Assembly (NCBI RefSeq): GCF_003851045.1
Contig: NZ_BFBX01000025.1
Coordinates: forward strand, 1-40,970
Source: Paenibacillus sp. 598K
GTDB taxonomy: Bacteria > Bacillota > Bacilli > Paenibacillales > Paenibacillaceae
Length of the DNA: 40,970 bases
Direction of reading: 5' to 3'
The number at the start of each line of letters is the position of its first letter. Positions within the stretch are counted from its first letter, which is position 1. Below, in pieces: positions 1 through 8,635 of the stretch. Both the position numbers and the translations under genes were made by a program. The notes beneath the pieces were generated by a model that saw nothing but the letters and a program-made list of their open reading frames with translations, had not been told where the DNA came from and did no database searches.

Positions 1-564
1 GACGGCGAGCAGCAGCAGCGCCCCGGCCGCTGCGACAAATACGAGCCAGACGACCGAGCCGTCGCCGAGCGGATGCAGCCAGCCCGAGACCGCAGGACCG
101 GCCAGCGCGCCGAGACTAGCGGTCAGCGCCAGCATCTGCACGCGCTTGCGAGTCGCCTCGCCAGCCGCTGCGCTGGAGAGCCCTGGCGTCCCCGCCGACG
201 ATACGAGCGCCTGCGTCGCGATCCAGACGAGCAGCCACGCCAAGCCGTTCAGCACCTGTGCGATCAGCATCGCCACCACATACCCGCGATCCGGGAGCAC
301 GAGACTGCCAGTTGCCCAGTACACAACCCCGCTGCATAGCATTAACGCTGCGCCGACTGGCAGCATGAGGCGCGCGCCGAGCCGATCGCCGGCGATGCCG
401 ATCGGGATCGCCAGCAGGAGCGGGAGCAAGGACTGGACAGACAGCAGGAGGCCCAACGAGGTTGTCGACGACAGCCGCTCGGCCAGACTGAAGGCGACCG
501 CAGGGCGGGACAGCTCCAGCGCGAACCAGAAGACCAGGTTGAGCAGCTGCAAATACCGATTCAT
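1..564 (-). CDS. MFS transporter, N-terminal part (cut by window edge)
   Basis: The reverse strand from an ATG at 562-564 reads without a stop to the window edge, giving about 188 residues. The product is strongly hydrophobic. It shows a first membrane segment (LQLLNLVFWFALELS), then LLLSVQSLLPLLLAIPIGIAG followed by the short cytoplasmic loop GDRLGARLML, the usual major-facilitator loop 2-3 signature (G-D-R-x-G). At least four further hydrophobic segments follow. The start lies 10 nt after the stop of the upstream amidohydrolase gene and has no good ribosome-binding site, so translation is probably coupled to it. As the last visible gene of the hyu-type operon it may export or import a substrate or product of that pathway, but the cargo cannot be read from the sequence. 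The C-terminal half lies outside the window. Confidence 0.8.
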   Translation of the reverse strand, partial: MNRYLQLLNLVFWFALELSRPAVAFSLAERLSSTTSLGLLLSVQSLLPLLLAIPIGIAGDRLGARLMLPVGAALMLCSGVVYWATGSLVLPDRGYVVAMLIAQVLNGLAWLLVWIATQALVSSAGTPGLSSAAAGEATRKRVQMLALTASLGALAGPAVSGWLHPLGDGSVVWLVFVAAAGALLLLAV

Positions 565-574
565 CGGCGAGCGC

Positions 575-1246
575 TTACTTGGCTACAGCGGCTACGTCGG
601 CCGCCTGATCGATCAACTGCACGATCGCGTCGGTGCTCAGGCACGCGCCGAAATATTTGGCCGCTGTCCGCATGCTCTCCTCATGGGCCTCGGGCGAATC
701 GGTAGCGATCGCATCGGCAGCGATCAGGACATCGTAATCGCGCTGGTACGCGTCCCGGATCGTCGTCTCGACGCATAGCGAGGAGGATACGCCGCTGATG
801 ATGACGGTCCGGATGCCTTTCATGCGCAGCAGCGTATCGAGCCGCGTATCAAAAAATGCGCTGAAGCGATGCTTGATGATGATCTCCGCTGGCGCCTGCG
901 ACAGCGACTTTAACTCGTCGACGACCTCGGCATCCCATGTATTCACGAGCGCAGCCGGGCCGGAGCCAAAACGCAGCGTGTGGGGGATGATCCGGTGGCG
1001 GCCGCGCGTCGCATCGTCGGGATAATGATGCTGGATCGTCCACGCGTCGAGCATGGACGCACGGCGGCTGGCCTCGATCAGCTTGCGAACAGGGGCAATC
1101 GTATTGCGCATATGCGAGACATCAACGCCGTTTTTGCCCAGGGAGCCTTGCTGCGAGCAAAAGCCGTTCTGCATATCGATGACGAGCAGCGCCGTCTCCT
1201 CCGGGATCAGACGGTAGCCTTCGGGAAGCGAATGGGTAGTGGACAT
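575..1246 (-). CDS. Isochorismatase-fold cysteine amidohydrolase
   Basis: This 223-residue protein belongs to the isochorismatase-like hydrolase superfamily (nicotinamidase, N-carbamoylsarcosine amidase, ureidoacrylate hydrolase). The catalytic triad is visible: Asp24 in LVIDMQNGFC, Lys125 in IIIKHRFSAF and Cys158 in SGVSSSLCVE, with the usual small residues before the cysteine. I chose the ATG at 1244-1246 because AGGAG lies 6 nt upstream; an in-frame GTG/ATG extension to 1321 has no family match. The gene follows the ABC binding-protein gene and precedes the MFS gene on the same strand. Next to hydantoinase-type hyuA/hyuB, the best-fitting family role is cleaving a carbamoyl or amide product such as an N-carbamoyl amino acid. 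That role is inferred from context; the superfamily is too broad to fix a substrate. Confidence 0.85.
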   Translation of the reverse strand: MSTTHSLPEGYRLIPEETALLVIDMQNGFCSQQGSLGKNGVDVSHMRNTIAPVRKLIEASRRASMLDAWTIQHHYPDDATRGRHRIIPHTLRFGSGPAALVNTWDAEVVDELKSLSQAPAEIIIKHRFSAFFDTRLDTLLRMKGIRTVIISGVSSSLCVETTIRDAYQRDYDVLIAADAIATDSPEAHEESMRTAAKYFGACLSTDAIVQLIDQAADVAAVAK

Positions 1247-1348
1247 GAGATCTCCTCTTTTCTCTAGGGTAGGGTGTGAGCGCCCCGGGAGCGTTGCGGC
1301 TCCCGAGGCAAATCGTCTCATGGCTGGCGGCAGACACTGCCGACTGGC

Positions 1349-2458
1349 CTACGGCTGACGGAATATGCCCTCGGGCAGACTGCCGATCCCGAGCTGCTTT
1401 TCGCCCGCCTCCTGCAGCAGCACCTCGAAAATCGCCTCGATATGACCTTCCATCTCCGCATTCATCTCCGTGAAGATGTTGGTGCGCGCATTATCCTTCA
1501 TCAGCTCGATGGTCGTCTCGTTATCGATCTTCATCCGCTCGGCGATGTCCTGCCAGATCGCATCGTCGCTGTTCAGCGTCTCGATCGCTTCCTTGTAAGC
1601 GGCGGCGAAGGCCTTCACCGTGTCCGGATGCGCGTCGACATAGCTCTCGCTAAAGGTGTAGAACAGGAATGGCGCATCGGTGGACAACCCGAGCTGGGTC
1701 ATGACGTCCTCGATGAGGAACGGCTTCTTGTAGCCGCCCATACCGAGCAGGATGTTGTTCAGGTCGCCATAGTTCAGGGCTGCCTCTACCTTGCCCTCCT
1801 GCATTAGGCCTAGCAGCAGACCCGGGGCGGATTCGCTAACCGTGTTCTCCTTCTCCGGGTCGAATCCGTACAGCTCCTTGGCCGCCGCGCGGATGAACAG
1901 CCAGTCTGGGGCGAGCCGGTTGTAGACGCCAATGCTCAGTCCCTTCAGCTGCTCCAGCCCGCTCACCTCGGTCGCCTCGGGCACGACCAGGCCGTTGCCC
2001 CAGCCGAGGAATGGCACGACCGCCACCGCTTCGTCGCCCTGGTTGACGCTGCGCGCCAGACTGATCCAGTCCGAGATAATCGCGTCGACCTGCCCGGTCT
2101 TGAACGCCGTCCAGTTGCCGTTGACAGCGCCGGAGTCCGGCACGGACACCAGCTTGAAGCCATGCTTCTGATCCAGCGCGAGCTTCTCGATCAGGTAGGC
2201 CGGCAACGACTGGGTGCCGGTAGAGACGACGTTAAGTCGCAGTTCAGGCAGCTCGCCGGACGCCTCGCCCTCCTCCGGCGCAGACGGCGACTCCGCAGCC
2301 GCCGCTTCCTTCGTGCCCTCCGCGCCGCCTTTACCGTCAGCGCTACCGCCCTCCCCGCTGTTGCCGCCGCATGCCGCGAGCAGCATCAGCAGCAGTACGG
2401 CCCCCAGCAGCTTCCACGTGAATCCTCTCGTTGGTGACGCCTCGCTCATGTTGACCAT
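1349..2458 (-). CDS. ABC transporter substrate-binding lipoprotein, NMT1/SsuA type
   Basis: This 369-residue lipoprotein has a signal peptide (TWKLLGAVLLLMLLAACGG) with lipobox cysteine at residue 30, then an acidic Ser/Gly/Glu-rich linker. The body has features of the nitrate/taurine/thiamine-precursor binding proteins (NMT1/SsuA family): a start with LRLNVVSTGTQSLPAYLIEKL, a loop GQVDAIISDWISLARS and a GLSIGVYNRLAPDW lobe switch. It would capture a small organic solute outside the membrane for the adjacent permease and ATPase. The ATG at 2456-2458 is preferred over GTG 2467 because AGGAG lies 8 nt upstream. The gene follows the ATPase gene by about 50 nt. Given the hyu-type enzymes in the operon, the ligand is probably their substrate, but the binding residues do not identify it. 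Confidence 0.87.
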   Translation of the reverse strand: MVNMSEASPTRGFTWKLLGAVLLLMLLAACGGNSGEGGSADGKGGAEGTKEAAAAESPSAPEEGEASGELPELRLNVVSTGTQSLPAYLIEKLALDQKHGFKLVSVPDSGAVNGNWTAFKTGQVDAIISDWISLARSVNQGDEAVAVVPFLGWGNGLVVPEATEVSGLEQLKGLSIGVYNRLAPDWLFIRAAAKELYGFDPEKENTVSESAPGLLLGLMQEGKVEAALNYGDLNNILLGMGGYKKPFLIEDVMTQLGLSTDAPFLFYTFSESYVDAHPDTVKAFAAAYKEAIETLNSDDAIWQDIAERMKIDNETTIELMKDNARTNIFTEMNAEMEGHIEAIFEVLLQEAGEKQLGIGSLPEGIFRQP

Positions 2459-2511
2459 GCTCCCCACTCCTCTATCTAGTCTGTTCCTGTCTTTGCCGTC
2501 ATGTCTTCGTC

Positions 2512-3285
2512 TTAAGCGGGCTTGCCGCTGATGGCCACGAATTGGGAGATGACTTCCTTGTGCATGAAGAACAGCTCATCGCTCTCATACTGCCGCGGGC
2601 GGCTGAGCCGAACCTGCTCCACGGTGTCGATCTTGCCGGGATTGGCCGACATCATAAGGATGCGGTCGGCCATATACGTCGCCTCCAGCGTATTATGGGT
2701 GACGAACAGCACCGTCTTGCGGTCCCGCTGCCACAGCTCCAGCAGGTTGGCGCGGATGTCCCGCGCCGTCAGCTCGTCGAGCGCGCCGAACGGCTCATCC
2801 ATCAGCAGGATGTCGGGGTTGACGGAGAAGGCTCTGGCGATCGCGACCCGATGCTGCATGCCGCCAGACAATTGGTGGATATAATGCCGCTCGCTGCCCG
2901 AGAGATTGACCATCCCGAGGTAATGCCCGGTGCGCTCGGGCCACTCCGCCGCCGGGACGCCGGCAGCCTGCAGGGCGAAGTGTATGTTTTTCTCCACGGT
3001 GAGCCACGGCAGCAGCCGCGGCTCCTGGAACAGGTAGCTGAGATGGGCGCTGCTCTGGGCGCGCGGCACGCCGTCGATCCGAATCTCGCCGCTATACTCC
3101 TTATCCAGACCGCTGATCAGATTCAGGATGGTGGACTTGCCGCAGCCCGACGAGCCGAGCAGACAGATGAACTCCCCGGCATCGACCTCGAAGTTGATGT
3201 TGTGCAGCACTTGCTTCCTCGCGTCCTGTACGGTGAAAAATTTATTCAGCCGCTGGACCGATATTTTCCTCGTCTCCGAGCTCAT
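2512..3285 (-). CDS. ABC transporter ATP-binding protein, SsuB/TauB type
   Basis: This 257-residue ATPase has all expected motifs: Walker A GSSGCGKS at 44-51, Q-loop Gln87 (LFQEPRLLPWLTV), signature LSGGM at 139-143, Walker B ILLMDEP near 159-165, the D-loop GALD and switch His197. The LFQEPRLLPW segment and DIRANLLELWQRDRKTVLFVTHN are typical of the nitrate/sulfonate/taurine importer ATPases. Two ATGs lie in frame; the second (3283-3285) has AGGAGG at 8 nt and is chosen over 3291, where the spacing is only 2 nt. It sits between the permease gene and the binding-protein gene and would energise that importer at the inner face of the membrane. Confidence 0.92.
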   Translation of the reverse strand: MSSETRKISVQRLNKFFTVQDARKQVLHNINFEVDAGEFICLLGSSGCGKSTILNLISGLDKEYSGEIRIDGVPRAQSSAHLSYLFQEPRLLPWLTVEKNIHFALQAAGVPAAEWPERTGHYLGMVNLSGSERHYIHQLSGGMQHRVAIARAFSVNPDILLMDEPFGALDELTARDIRANLLELWQRDRKTVLFVTHNTLEATYMADRILMMSANPGKIDTVEQVRLSRPRQYESDELFFMHKEVISQFVAISGKPA

Positions 3286-3302
3286 GGACATGGCCTCCTC
3301 TC

Positions 3303-4130
3303 TTATGGCGTCGTCTTGGGCCGCCAGGAGAACAGGCGCGGCTCAATGACCCGGCTGATGAGCAATTCGATAAACAGCATGACGATGATGAAGATGAGGG
3401 CGCTGCTGAGCACATAGGTCATGTTGTACAGCGAATACCAATGGTTGATCATGTAGCCGATGCCGTCGGGACGACCCATCAGCTCGACGAAGATGACCAT
3501 CTTCCACGTCAGCCCCAGTCCGAAACGCGCCGAGGCCATAATATAAGGGAGCAGTTGCGGGACGATGACCTTGCGGAAGGTCAGAGACCGGTCAGCGCCG
3601 AACATCCGGCTCATCTCCATCAGCTTTTTGTCGAGCGACTTGACGCCCTCCCAGATGTTATAGCTGATCGTGAAGACGGTCGTGCACATCACGGCCAATA
3701 TGGCAGAAAATTCTGATAATCCAAGCCAGAGGAAGATTACGACGATGTAGACCAAGGCCGGAACTGTCATCCCGACGACCATCCAGAGGTTGAAAAAGCT
3801 CGCCGCCTTCCTGGATAAGCCCAGCGTACAGCCGATCGCGATACCTAGCGCCATCGTCAGCGCGAAGGCCGCCGCTACCCGGAAAAGAGTGATGCCTAGA
3901 TGCGAGAAAATCTCGCCGTCGACCATCTCCTCGAGCATCGCCGAGACGGCCTGCAGCGGCGTAGGCAGCACCTTGGCCGTCAGCATCAGCGACACGGCCC
4001 ACCAGAGCGCGACCAGCGACAGCAGCGACAACAGCCATTTGAACTTGCCGAGCAGCTTCGCCGGATACAGCTTGCGTTCCTGGAGCCCGAAGTCGCCTTC
4101 GTTCGCAGGCAGGACGGTATCTTGACTCAT
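3303..4130 (-). CDS. ABC transporter permease, SsuC/TauC type
   Basis: This 275-residue protein has a cytoplasmic N-terminus and about six membrane segments (for example WLLSLLSLVALWWAVSLML and the helices around 100-150). The EAA-loop region reads MSRMFGADRSLTFRKVIVPQLLP, the coupling helix of BPD-type permeases of the nitrate/taurine/sulfonate family. Its ATG overlaps the stop codon of hyuA in the ATGA configuration (4127-4130) with AAGGGGGAG 7 nt upstream, so enzyme and transporter are translated in a coupled way. It partners the ATPase and lipoprotein genes that follow. The coupling is good evidence that the transporter imports a compound handled by HyuA/HyuB. Confidence 0.92.
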   Translation of the reverse strand: MSQDTVLPANEGDFGLQERKLYPAKLLGKFKWLLSLLSLVALWWAVSLMLTAKVLPTPLQAVSAMLEEMVDGEIFSHLGITLFRVAAAFALTMALGIAIGCTLGLSRKAASFFNLWMVVGMTVPALVYIVVIFLWLGLSEFSAILAVMCTTVFTISYNIWEGVKSLDKKLMEMSRMFGADRSLTFRKVIVPQLLPYIMASARFGLGLTWKMVIFVELMGRPDGIGYMINHWYSLYNMTYVLSSALIFIIVMLFIELLISRVIEPRLFSWRPKTTP

Positions 4131-6235
4131 GTGGCGTCTCCCCCTTCATTGTTCGTCAGCACCAGATTGCGTCCCTCGTCCAGTCGTACGCTGTAATCGG
4201 GCGCGACGTAGATCGTCGTATGATTAGAGATAATGATAGCCGGACCTTGACGGTCGAAGCCGACCGGCAGCTCGTCGAAGACGTAGAACGGCGTCGCTCG
4301 CCATCCGCCCGTCTCGCGGTAGTAGACGTCCCGGTATTGCGGCTCCGGCTCGGCGACAGCGCGCCCGCCTCCCGGCGAGTAGCTGCGCGGCGGCTGCACG
4401 GCCGCTGCCTTGACGCGCAAGCCGGAGATGCGCAGCCCTGCCTTGCGATAGGCGGTGCCCTTGCCGTACTGCTGCTCATACACCCGATCGTAATCGTCCA
4501 TCAGTCGCTGGATGTCCGCCGCTGACTGCAACGGATAGTCGCACGCCACCGGTACGCCTTGCTTCTGCCCCTGATAACGGATCAGCACCTCGCGCCGGAT
4601 CTCGATCGTCTCGAAGGAGGCCGCGATATCGCGCAGCTCCGCCAGCGCCCGCTCCTGCAGCCGCCCCAGCGCCGACGCGAGCGCGGCCGGCTCGCAGGGC
4701 AGGACGAGGGTCAGCGTCTCCTCGGCGACCGCAGCCGGATCGGACTGTACGATGCCGTAAGCGGAGAACACCGACGACATCGGCGGGATAACCGCCGTCT
4801 CGATGCCCGTGCCCCGCGTATAGCCGCATACATGGAGCGGACCAGCGCCGCCGAACGCATACAACGCGAAGCTCGCAGGATCATAGCCCTTCTCCACGGA
4901 CATCTTGCGGACCAGATCGCCCATATGCGAATCGGCAATCTCGACGATGCCCAGCGCCAGCTCCTCGACGCCGATGCCCAGCCTCGCTGCCAGCGGCTCC
5001 ATCGATCGACGCGCGCCCGCCGCATCGAGTCTGTGCTTGCCGCCGAGGAAGAAGTCCGGGTTCATCCGGCCCAGCACCAGATTGGCGTCGGTCACGGTCG
5101 GCTGCGTGCCGCCTCTGCCGTAGCAGACCGGCCCTGGCACGGCCCCGGCGCTGCGCGGCCCGACCTTGAGCAGTCCGGTGCCCTCCTCCACCCAGGCGAT
5201 GCTGCCGCCGCCCGCGCCGATCGAGTCGACCTCGATCATCGGGTAGGTGACCTGATACTTCGAGAAGACCGGCGACTGTGCGAAGACTGGCTCGCCCTGC
5301 ACGATCATGCCAACGTCGAAGCTCGTGCCCCCGACATCGGTCGTCAGGATGTTCCGCTGCCCCAGTCTGCCGCCAAGCGTTGCCGCGCCCATGACGCCGC
5401 CCGCCGGTCCCGAGGTGAGCAGTGCCACTGGCGTCTCCATGGCATGCTCGATGGAGGCGATGCCGCCCGACGACTTCATGACCAGCGGACGGTGGCGATA
5501 GCCTTCCTCCGCCAGGAGCGACTTCAGCTTGTTCATATAGGTTTTGGTCTCGATACTCAGGTAAGCGTTGATCGCTGTCGTCGCCGTCCGCTCGTACTCG
5601 CCGATGACCGGCGTCAGCTCCGAGGACAGCGTGACGACCCACTGTGGATGACGCTCTAGCAGATAATCGCGAATCTGCCGCTCATGCTGCGGGTTGGCGA
5701 AGGACCAGAGCAGGCTGACCGCGACCGCTTCGATGCCAGCCGCCTCCAGCTCGCCCTCGATCGCCGCCAGCGACACCATCGACAGCGGCACGACGATGTT
5801 GCCCGCATAGTCCACCCGCTCCACGACGCCGCGCACATAGCGCGGATCGTATGCCGGCGTCGCCTTCTCATGGCGGCTGTAGTCCATCACTTCATCGGAG
5901 CTGAGGCCTGCTACCTTCTGATACGTACGCCCGATCAATATCGCATCCTCATGACCGCGCGTCGTGATGACGGCAGTCCGACAGCCCTGGCGCGTCAGCA
6001 GCGCATTGGTCGCGACCGTCGTGCCGTGGGAGAACAACGCAGTGCTGCCCAGCAGCTCCTGCAGGCTCATCCCCATCACGGAGGCGGCATCGCGCACCGC
6101 GTCGACGACCCCGAGCTGGAAGGAAGGAGGCGTCGACGGCGCCTTGCCCGTCCACATCTCGCCGCTCTCGCCGATAACGACGCAATCGCTGAAGGTGCCG
6201 CCGGAGTCTACCGCTACGTAGTAGTTCATCTTCAT
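4127..6235 (-). CDS. Hydantoinase/oxoprolinase/acetone-carboxylase A-type subunit (HyuA-like)
   Basis: This 702-residue protein of the hydantoinase A/oxoprolinase family has an ASKHA-type nucleotide-binding core. The N-terminus carries the phosphate loop VDSGGTFSD (about residues 9-17) and SHGTTVATNALL; the second core has TTDVGGTSFDVG and the glycine-rich GAGGGSIAW, followed by VTDANLVLGR and the FGGAGPLH motif. Such subunits hydrolyse ATP to activate a cyclic imide, lactam or ketone, working with a B subunit. The start is the ATG at 6233-6235, which shares one base with the hyuB stop (TGATG) and has GAGG 5 nt upstream. A longer reading frame to 6493 runs back into hyuB and is not used. Family members include N-methylhydantoinase, 5-oxoprolinase and acetone/acetophenone carboxylases, so the substrate remains open. 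Confidence 0.92.
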   Translation of the reverse strand: MKMNYYVAVDSGGTFSDCVVIGESGEMWTGKAPSTPPSFQLGVVDAVRDAASVMGMSLQELLGSTALFSHGTTVATNALLTRQGCRTAVITTRGHEDAILIGRTYQKVAGLSSDEVMDYSRHEKATPAYDPRYVRGVVERVDYAGNIVVPLSMVSLAAIEGELEAAGIEAVAVSLLWSFANPQHERQIRDYLLERHPQWVVTLSSELTPVIGEYERTATTAINAYLSIETKTYMNKLKSLLAEEGYRHRPLVMKSSGGIASIEHAMETPVALLTSGPAGGVMGAATLGGRLGQRNILTTDVGGTSFDVGMIVQGEPVFAQSPVFSKYQVTYPMIEVDSIGAGGGSIAWVEEGTGLLKVGPRSAGAVPGPVCYGRGGTQPTVTDANLVLGRMNPDFFLGGKHRLDAAGARRSMEPLAARLGIGVEELALGIVEIADSHMGDLVRKMSVEKGYDPASFALYAFGGAGPLHVCGYTRGTGIETAVIPPMSSVFSAYGIVQSDPAAVAEETLTLVLPCEPAALASALGRLQERALAELRDIAASFETIEIRREVLIRYQGQKQGVPVACDYPLQSAADIQRLMDDYDRVYEQQYGKGTAYRKAGLRISGLRVKAAAVQPPRSYSPGGGRAVAEPEPQYRDVYYRETGGWRATPFYVFDELPVGFDRQGPAIIISNHTTIYVAPDYSVRLDEGRNLVLTNNEGGDAT

Positions 6236-8460
6236 CACATCCTCGTTCCGATTGGGGTAGGCGCAAGATGGAGCAAGTGATCGGAAGGCAGGCTCTCGTC
6301 GCCGACGCGGATCATGCTGCTGTCGAACTGACGATAGCAGGCCGGACAATAGTGAGTCCGCCAGCGGAACTCCGCTTCGCCCAGGCCGCAAGGGTCGACA
6401 TACGGCCCGGACAGGCGAGCCGGCTGCTGCGCGCTGGCCATATAGCCGTAGGCGTCCTTGCCGTGAGGGGCGATCGTGCAGCCGCAGTCGCAATAGAAGT
6501 AATGTCCGCCATCCGCGCCCTCCCCGATCGACAGACCGTGGAACAGCCTCGCGACGGTCCGCTCGAGTCTCACGGGCGCTTGCGACCGTTGCGGCAGCTC
6601 GGCCGCCGCGCGCCGCTGCGCCAGCAGCGCCGCCCGCTTGGACCGGGTGGCCTCCTCATCGACGGCTCCGCCGCTAGTCAGCACGACGCCGTAGAGCGCC
6701 TCGGCGGCGGCGGCTGTACAGCGGCCGAGCGCCACATCCTCGCACACCAGGCCGGGATCGCGCAACAGCGCATCGCCGTAGCCGCCGCCCCCGTTGGAGA
6801 TCGAGCGATAGACATCGCCCGCCGCCAGATAGCTGTGCGACATATTGTTATGGACCTCCGTCTCGCCCGCGATCTCCTCGAAGGTCGCCGGGAGCTCGCC
6901 GCCTGCCATCTGGGCATCGGTCAGCGCGCCGCGCTTAATATAGAACTGATTGGTCGCCGACGGATGGCCGCCCGCGATGCCGACCGTCGCCGGCGACTTG
7001 GAGCCCATACTATGCATGATGACATCGGCGATCCGCTCGACGCCATGCGGCACATACATCCGGTCGATGCCGTTGCCGCCTCTGAACATCCCGGCCCCGC
7101 CGGAGTCGGCTAGCTGCTTGCGGTACAGATAGAGGATCGGGTACTCCAGCTCGTATTGCTCGACATTGGCGATACTGCTCTTGGCCGCGCCGACGAGGCC
7201 GCCGGTGTCGATGCCGTCCTTGAATGTGCGCGCGCCGCCGCCGCCCGCCATGCCATCGAGGATATCGGCGCCGAAGGGCATTCCGAACTGATTGATCCCG
7301 TTCAGCTCCTCTTGCGCCTTGGAGCCGGGCCAGCCGCCCATCGCCCGATCGGTGAAATGTCCGGAGGCGAGCAGCATCTTGGAGACGATATTGCCGACGA
7401 GCGCCATGATCAGCAGACCGATGCTGGTCGTCGACTTGGAGACGCCTGCCGGGAAAGTCGGATTGACCAAGGTACCCTGCTCGGCATGCACCTCGATCGT
7501 CCGCTCTACGCCTGCCGTTGTCCACGGGATATCCCAGCATAAGGTCGAGACGAGCGTGCCGCTCAGCAGGGCGTGCAGGGAGGGGAGGGTAATATTGATT
7601 GTCGCGGGGGCTTGCTTGGCTGTGCCCGTAAAGTCGAAGCGGAGCGTATCTGCCTCCTTGGTGAGCTGCAGCGCGATCGGATAGATGGCGTCGTCGAACT
7701 CCATGTAGGCCCGGGAGTACCAGCTGCCGTCGGGAATCTTGCGCAGCTTGGCCCGCAGCAGCAGCTCGGCGTCGTTGAGGATGTCGGCCATGAAGTCGAC
7801 CAGCCCTTGCTTGCCGAGCTTGCCTGCCAGTTGCAGCAGATTGGCGCTCAGCGTATTGCAGGCGGCGAGCTTGGCCCGCAGGTCCAGCGCCAGCAGATCG
7901 GGCACCCGACTCTTGCGCAAGTAGTTGCGCTCCACATCATGCAGCAGCTTGCCGTTTTGCAATATTTTGATCGACGGCATCAGCGGCGCTTCGCCGTAGA
8001 TATCCTTGGCCCCGAGCTGCACCTGACCCGGCGTCGGACCGCCGACGTCAATCTGATGGATCTCGGCGCCTACCCAGGCGACTAATTCGCCCTCATAGAA
8101 GATTGGCATGACAAGCGCGATATCATTCTGATGCATGATGCCGATATACGGGTCATTGCACAGGAAGCCGTCCCCTTCGGCAATGCCCGGATTGTCCTGG
8201 TAGTGAGCCAGCACGTCCTTGACGACACAGCTTAGCGTCGAGCCTTTGGTGACGATGTATTGGCCGATCAGCACACAATCGCCGTCCCGGTCCATAATCG
8301 CTACATTCAGGTCGCCGATCTCTGTGGCGACCGGCGAGCCGGACACCCGCTTCATCGCCGTGGCTGCTTCCTCCGTGATCGATTGCAGACGATGGCGGAG
8401 AATCTCATAGTGGATCGGATCGGTCTTGCGCGTCGAGGTCGAGCTGCGAATGGTCTCCAT
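6235..8460 (-). CDS. Hydantoinase B-type subunit fused to an acetone-carboxylase-gamma-like zinc domain
   Basis: The first ~560 residues of this 741-residue protein form a hydantoinase B/oxoprolinase domain: DPIHYEILRHRLQSITEEAA at the start, GDGFLCNDPYIGIMHQND (about 96-113) with likely metal ligands, and GGGGYGDALLRDP toward its end. The family normally ends there. Here a further domain carries Cys657-x-Cys659-x-Cys661 (FYCDCGCTI) and Cys705-x2-Cys708 (HYCPACYRQFDSSMI), a layout like the small gamma subunit of acetone carboxylase, whose zinc site joins a CDCG and a CPxC knuckle. The ATG has AAGGA 5 nt upstream and starts the hyuB-hyuA pair. The fusion hints at an ATP-dependent carboxylase or hydrolase. 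The gamma assignment is from motif spacing by eye. Confidence 0.88.
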   Translation of the reverse strand: METIRSSTSTRKTDPIHYEILRHRLQSITEEAATAMKRVSGSPVATEIGDLNVAIMDRDGDCVLIGQYIVTKGSTLSCVVKDVLAHYQDNPGIAEGDGFLCNDPYIGIMHQNDIALVMPIFYEGELVAWVGAEIHQIDVGGPTPGQVQLGAKDIYGEAPLMPSIKILQNGKLLHDVERNYLRKSRVPDLLALDLRAKLAACNTLSANLLQLAGKLGKQGLVDFMADILNDAELLLRAKLRKIPDGSWYSRAYMEFDDAIYPIALQLTKEADTLRFDFTGTAKQAPATINITLPSLHALLSGTLVSTLCWDIPWTTAGVERTIEVHAEQGTLVNPTFPAGVSKSTTSIGLLIMALVGNIVSKMLLASGHFTDRAMGGWPGSKAQEELNGINQFGMPFGADILDGMAGGGGARTFKDGIDTGGLVGAAKSSIANVEQYELEYPILYLYRKQLADSGGAGMFRGGNGIDRMYVPHGVERIADVIMHSMGSKSPATVGIAGGHPSATNQFYIKRGALTDAQMAGGELPATFEEIAGETEVHNNMSHSYLAAGDVYRSISNGGGGYGDALLRDPGLVCEDVALGRCTAAAAEALYGVVLTSGGAVDEEATRSKRAALLAQRRAAAELPQRSQAPVRLERTVARLFHGLSIGEGADGGHYFYCDCGCTIAPHGKDAYGYMASAQQPARLSGPYVDPCGLGEAEFRWRTHYCPACYRQFDSSMIRVGDESLPSDHLLHLAPTPIGTRM

Positions 8461-8558
8461 CCCTATCCTTCACTTCCTCCCGTATAATCTTGCTGATGCG
8501 GACACTCCCCGCGGCGGGCCAAGATGCGCTGTCGGCCAGAGCATCCGCGCATGACAGA

Positions 8559-8574
8559 CAGCACCCCTGTGCTG
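8559..8574 (-). other. Leader hairpin upstream of hyuB
   Basis: The 175-base gap between the TetR-type gene and hyuB (8461-8635) contains CAGCAC and GTGCTG separated by CCCT, a perfect 6-bp stem. No run of T follows on the minus strand, so it is not an obvious terminator; it may shape the hyuB leader. I found no convincing -35/-10 pair in the gap, which leaves open whether hyuB is read through from the regulator's promoter. Confidence 0.3.
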
Positions 8575-8635
8575 CCAGCTTCCTGCGTTCAATTCACCTG
8601 ACCGATATCAGCTTGCCGTCTGTCGCGCCCGACAT

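Noticed and set aside
2542..3417. Long plus-strand open frame of about 290 codons
   Set aside because: It lies opposite the ATPase gene, is rich in Arg, Gln, Leu and His as expected for an antisense shadow in GC-rich DNA, and shows no domain.
4559..5659. 366-codon plus-strand open frame
   Set aside because: It is fully antisense to hyuA, whose frame has clear family motifs; the composition is Arg/Ala/Gln-rich with no hydrophobic core.
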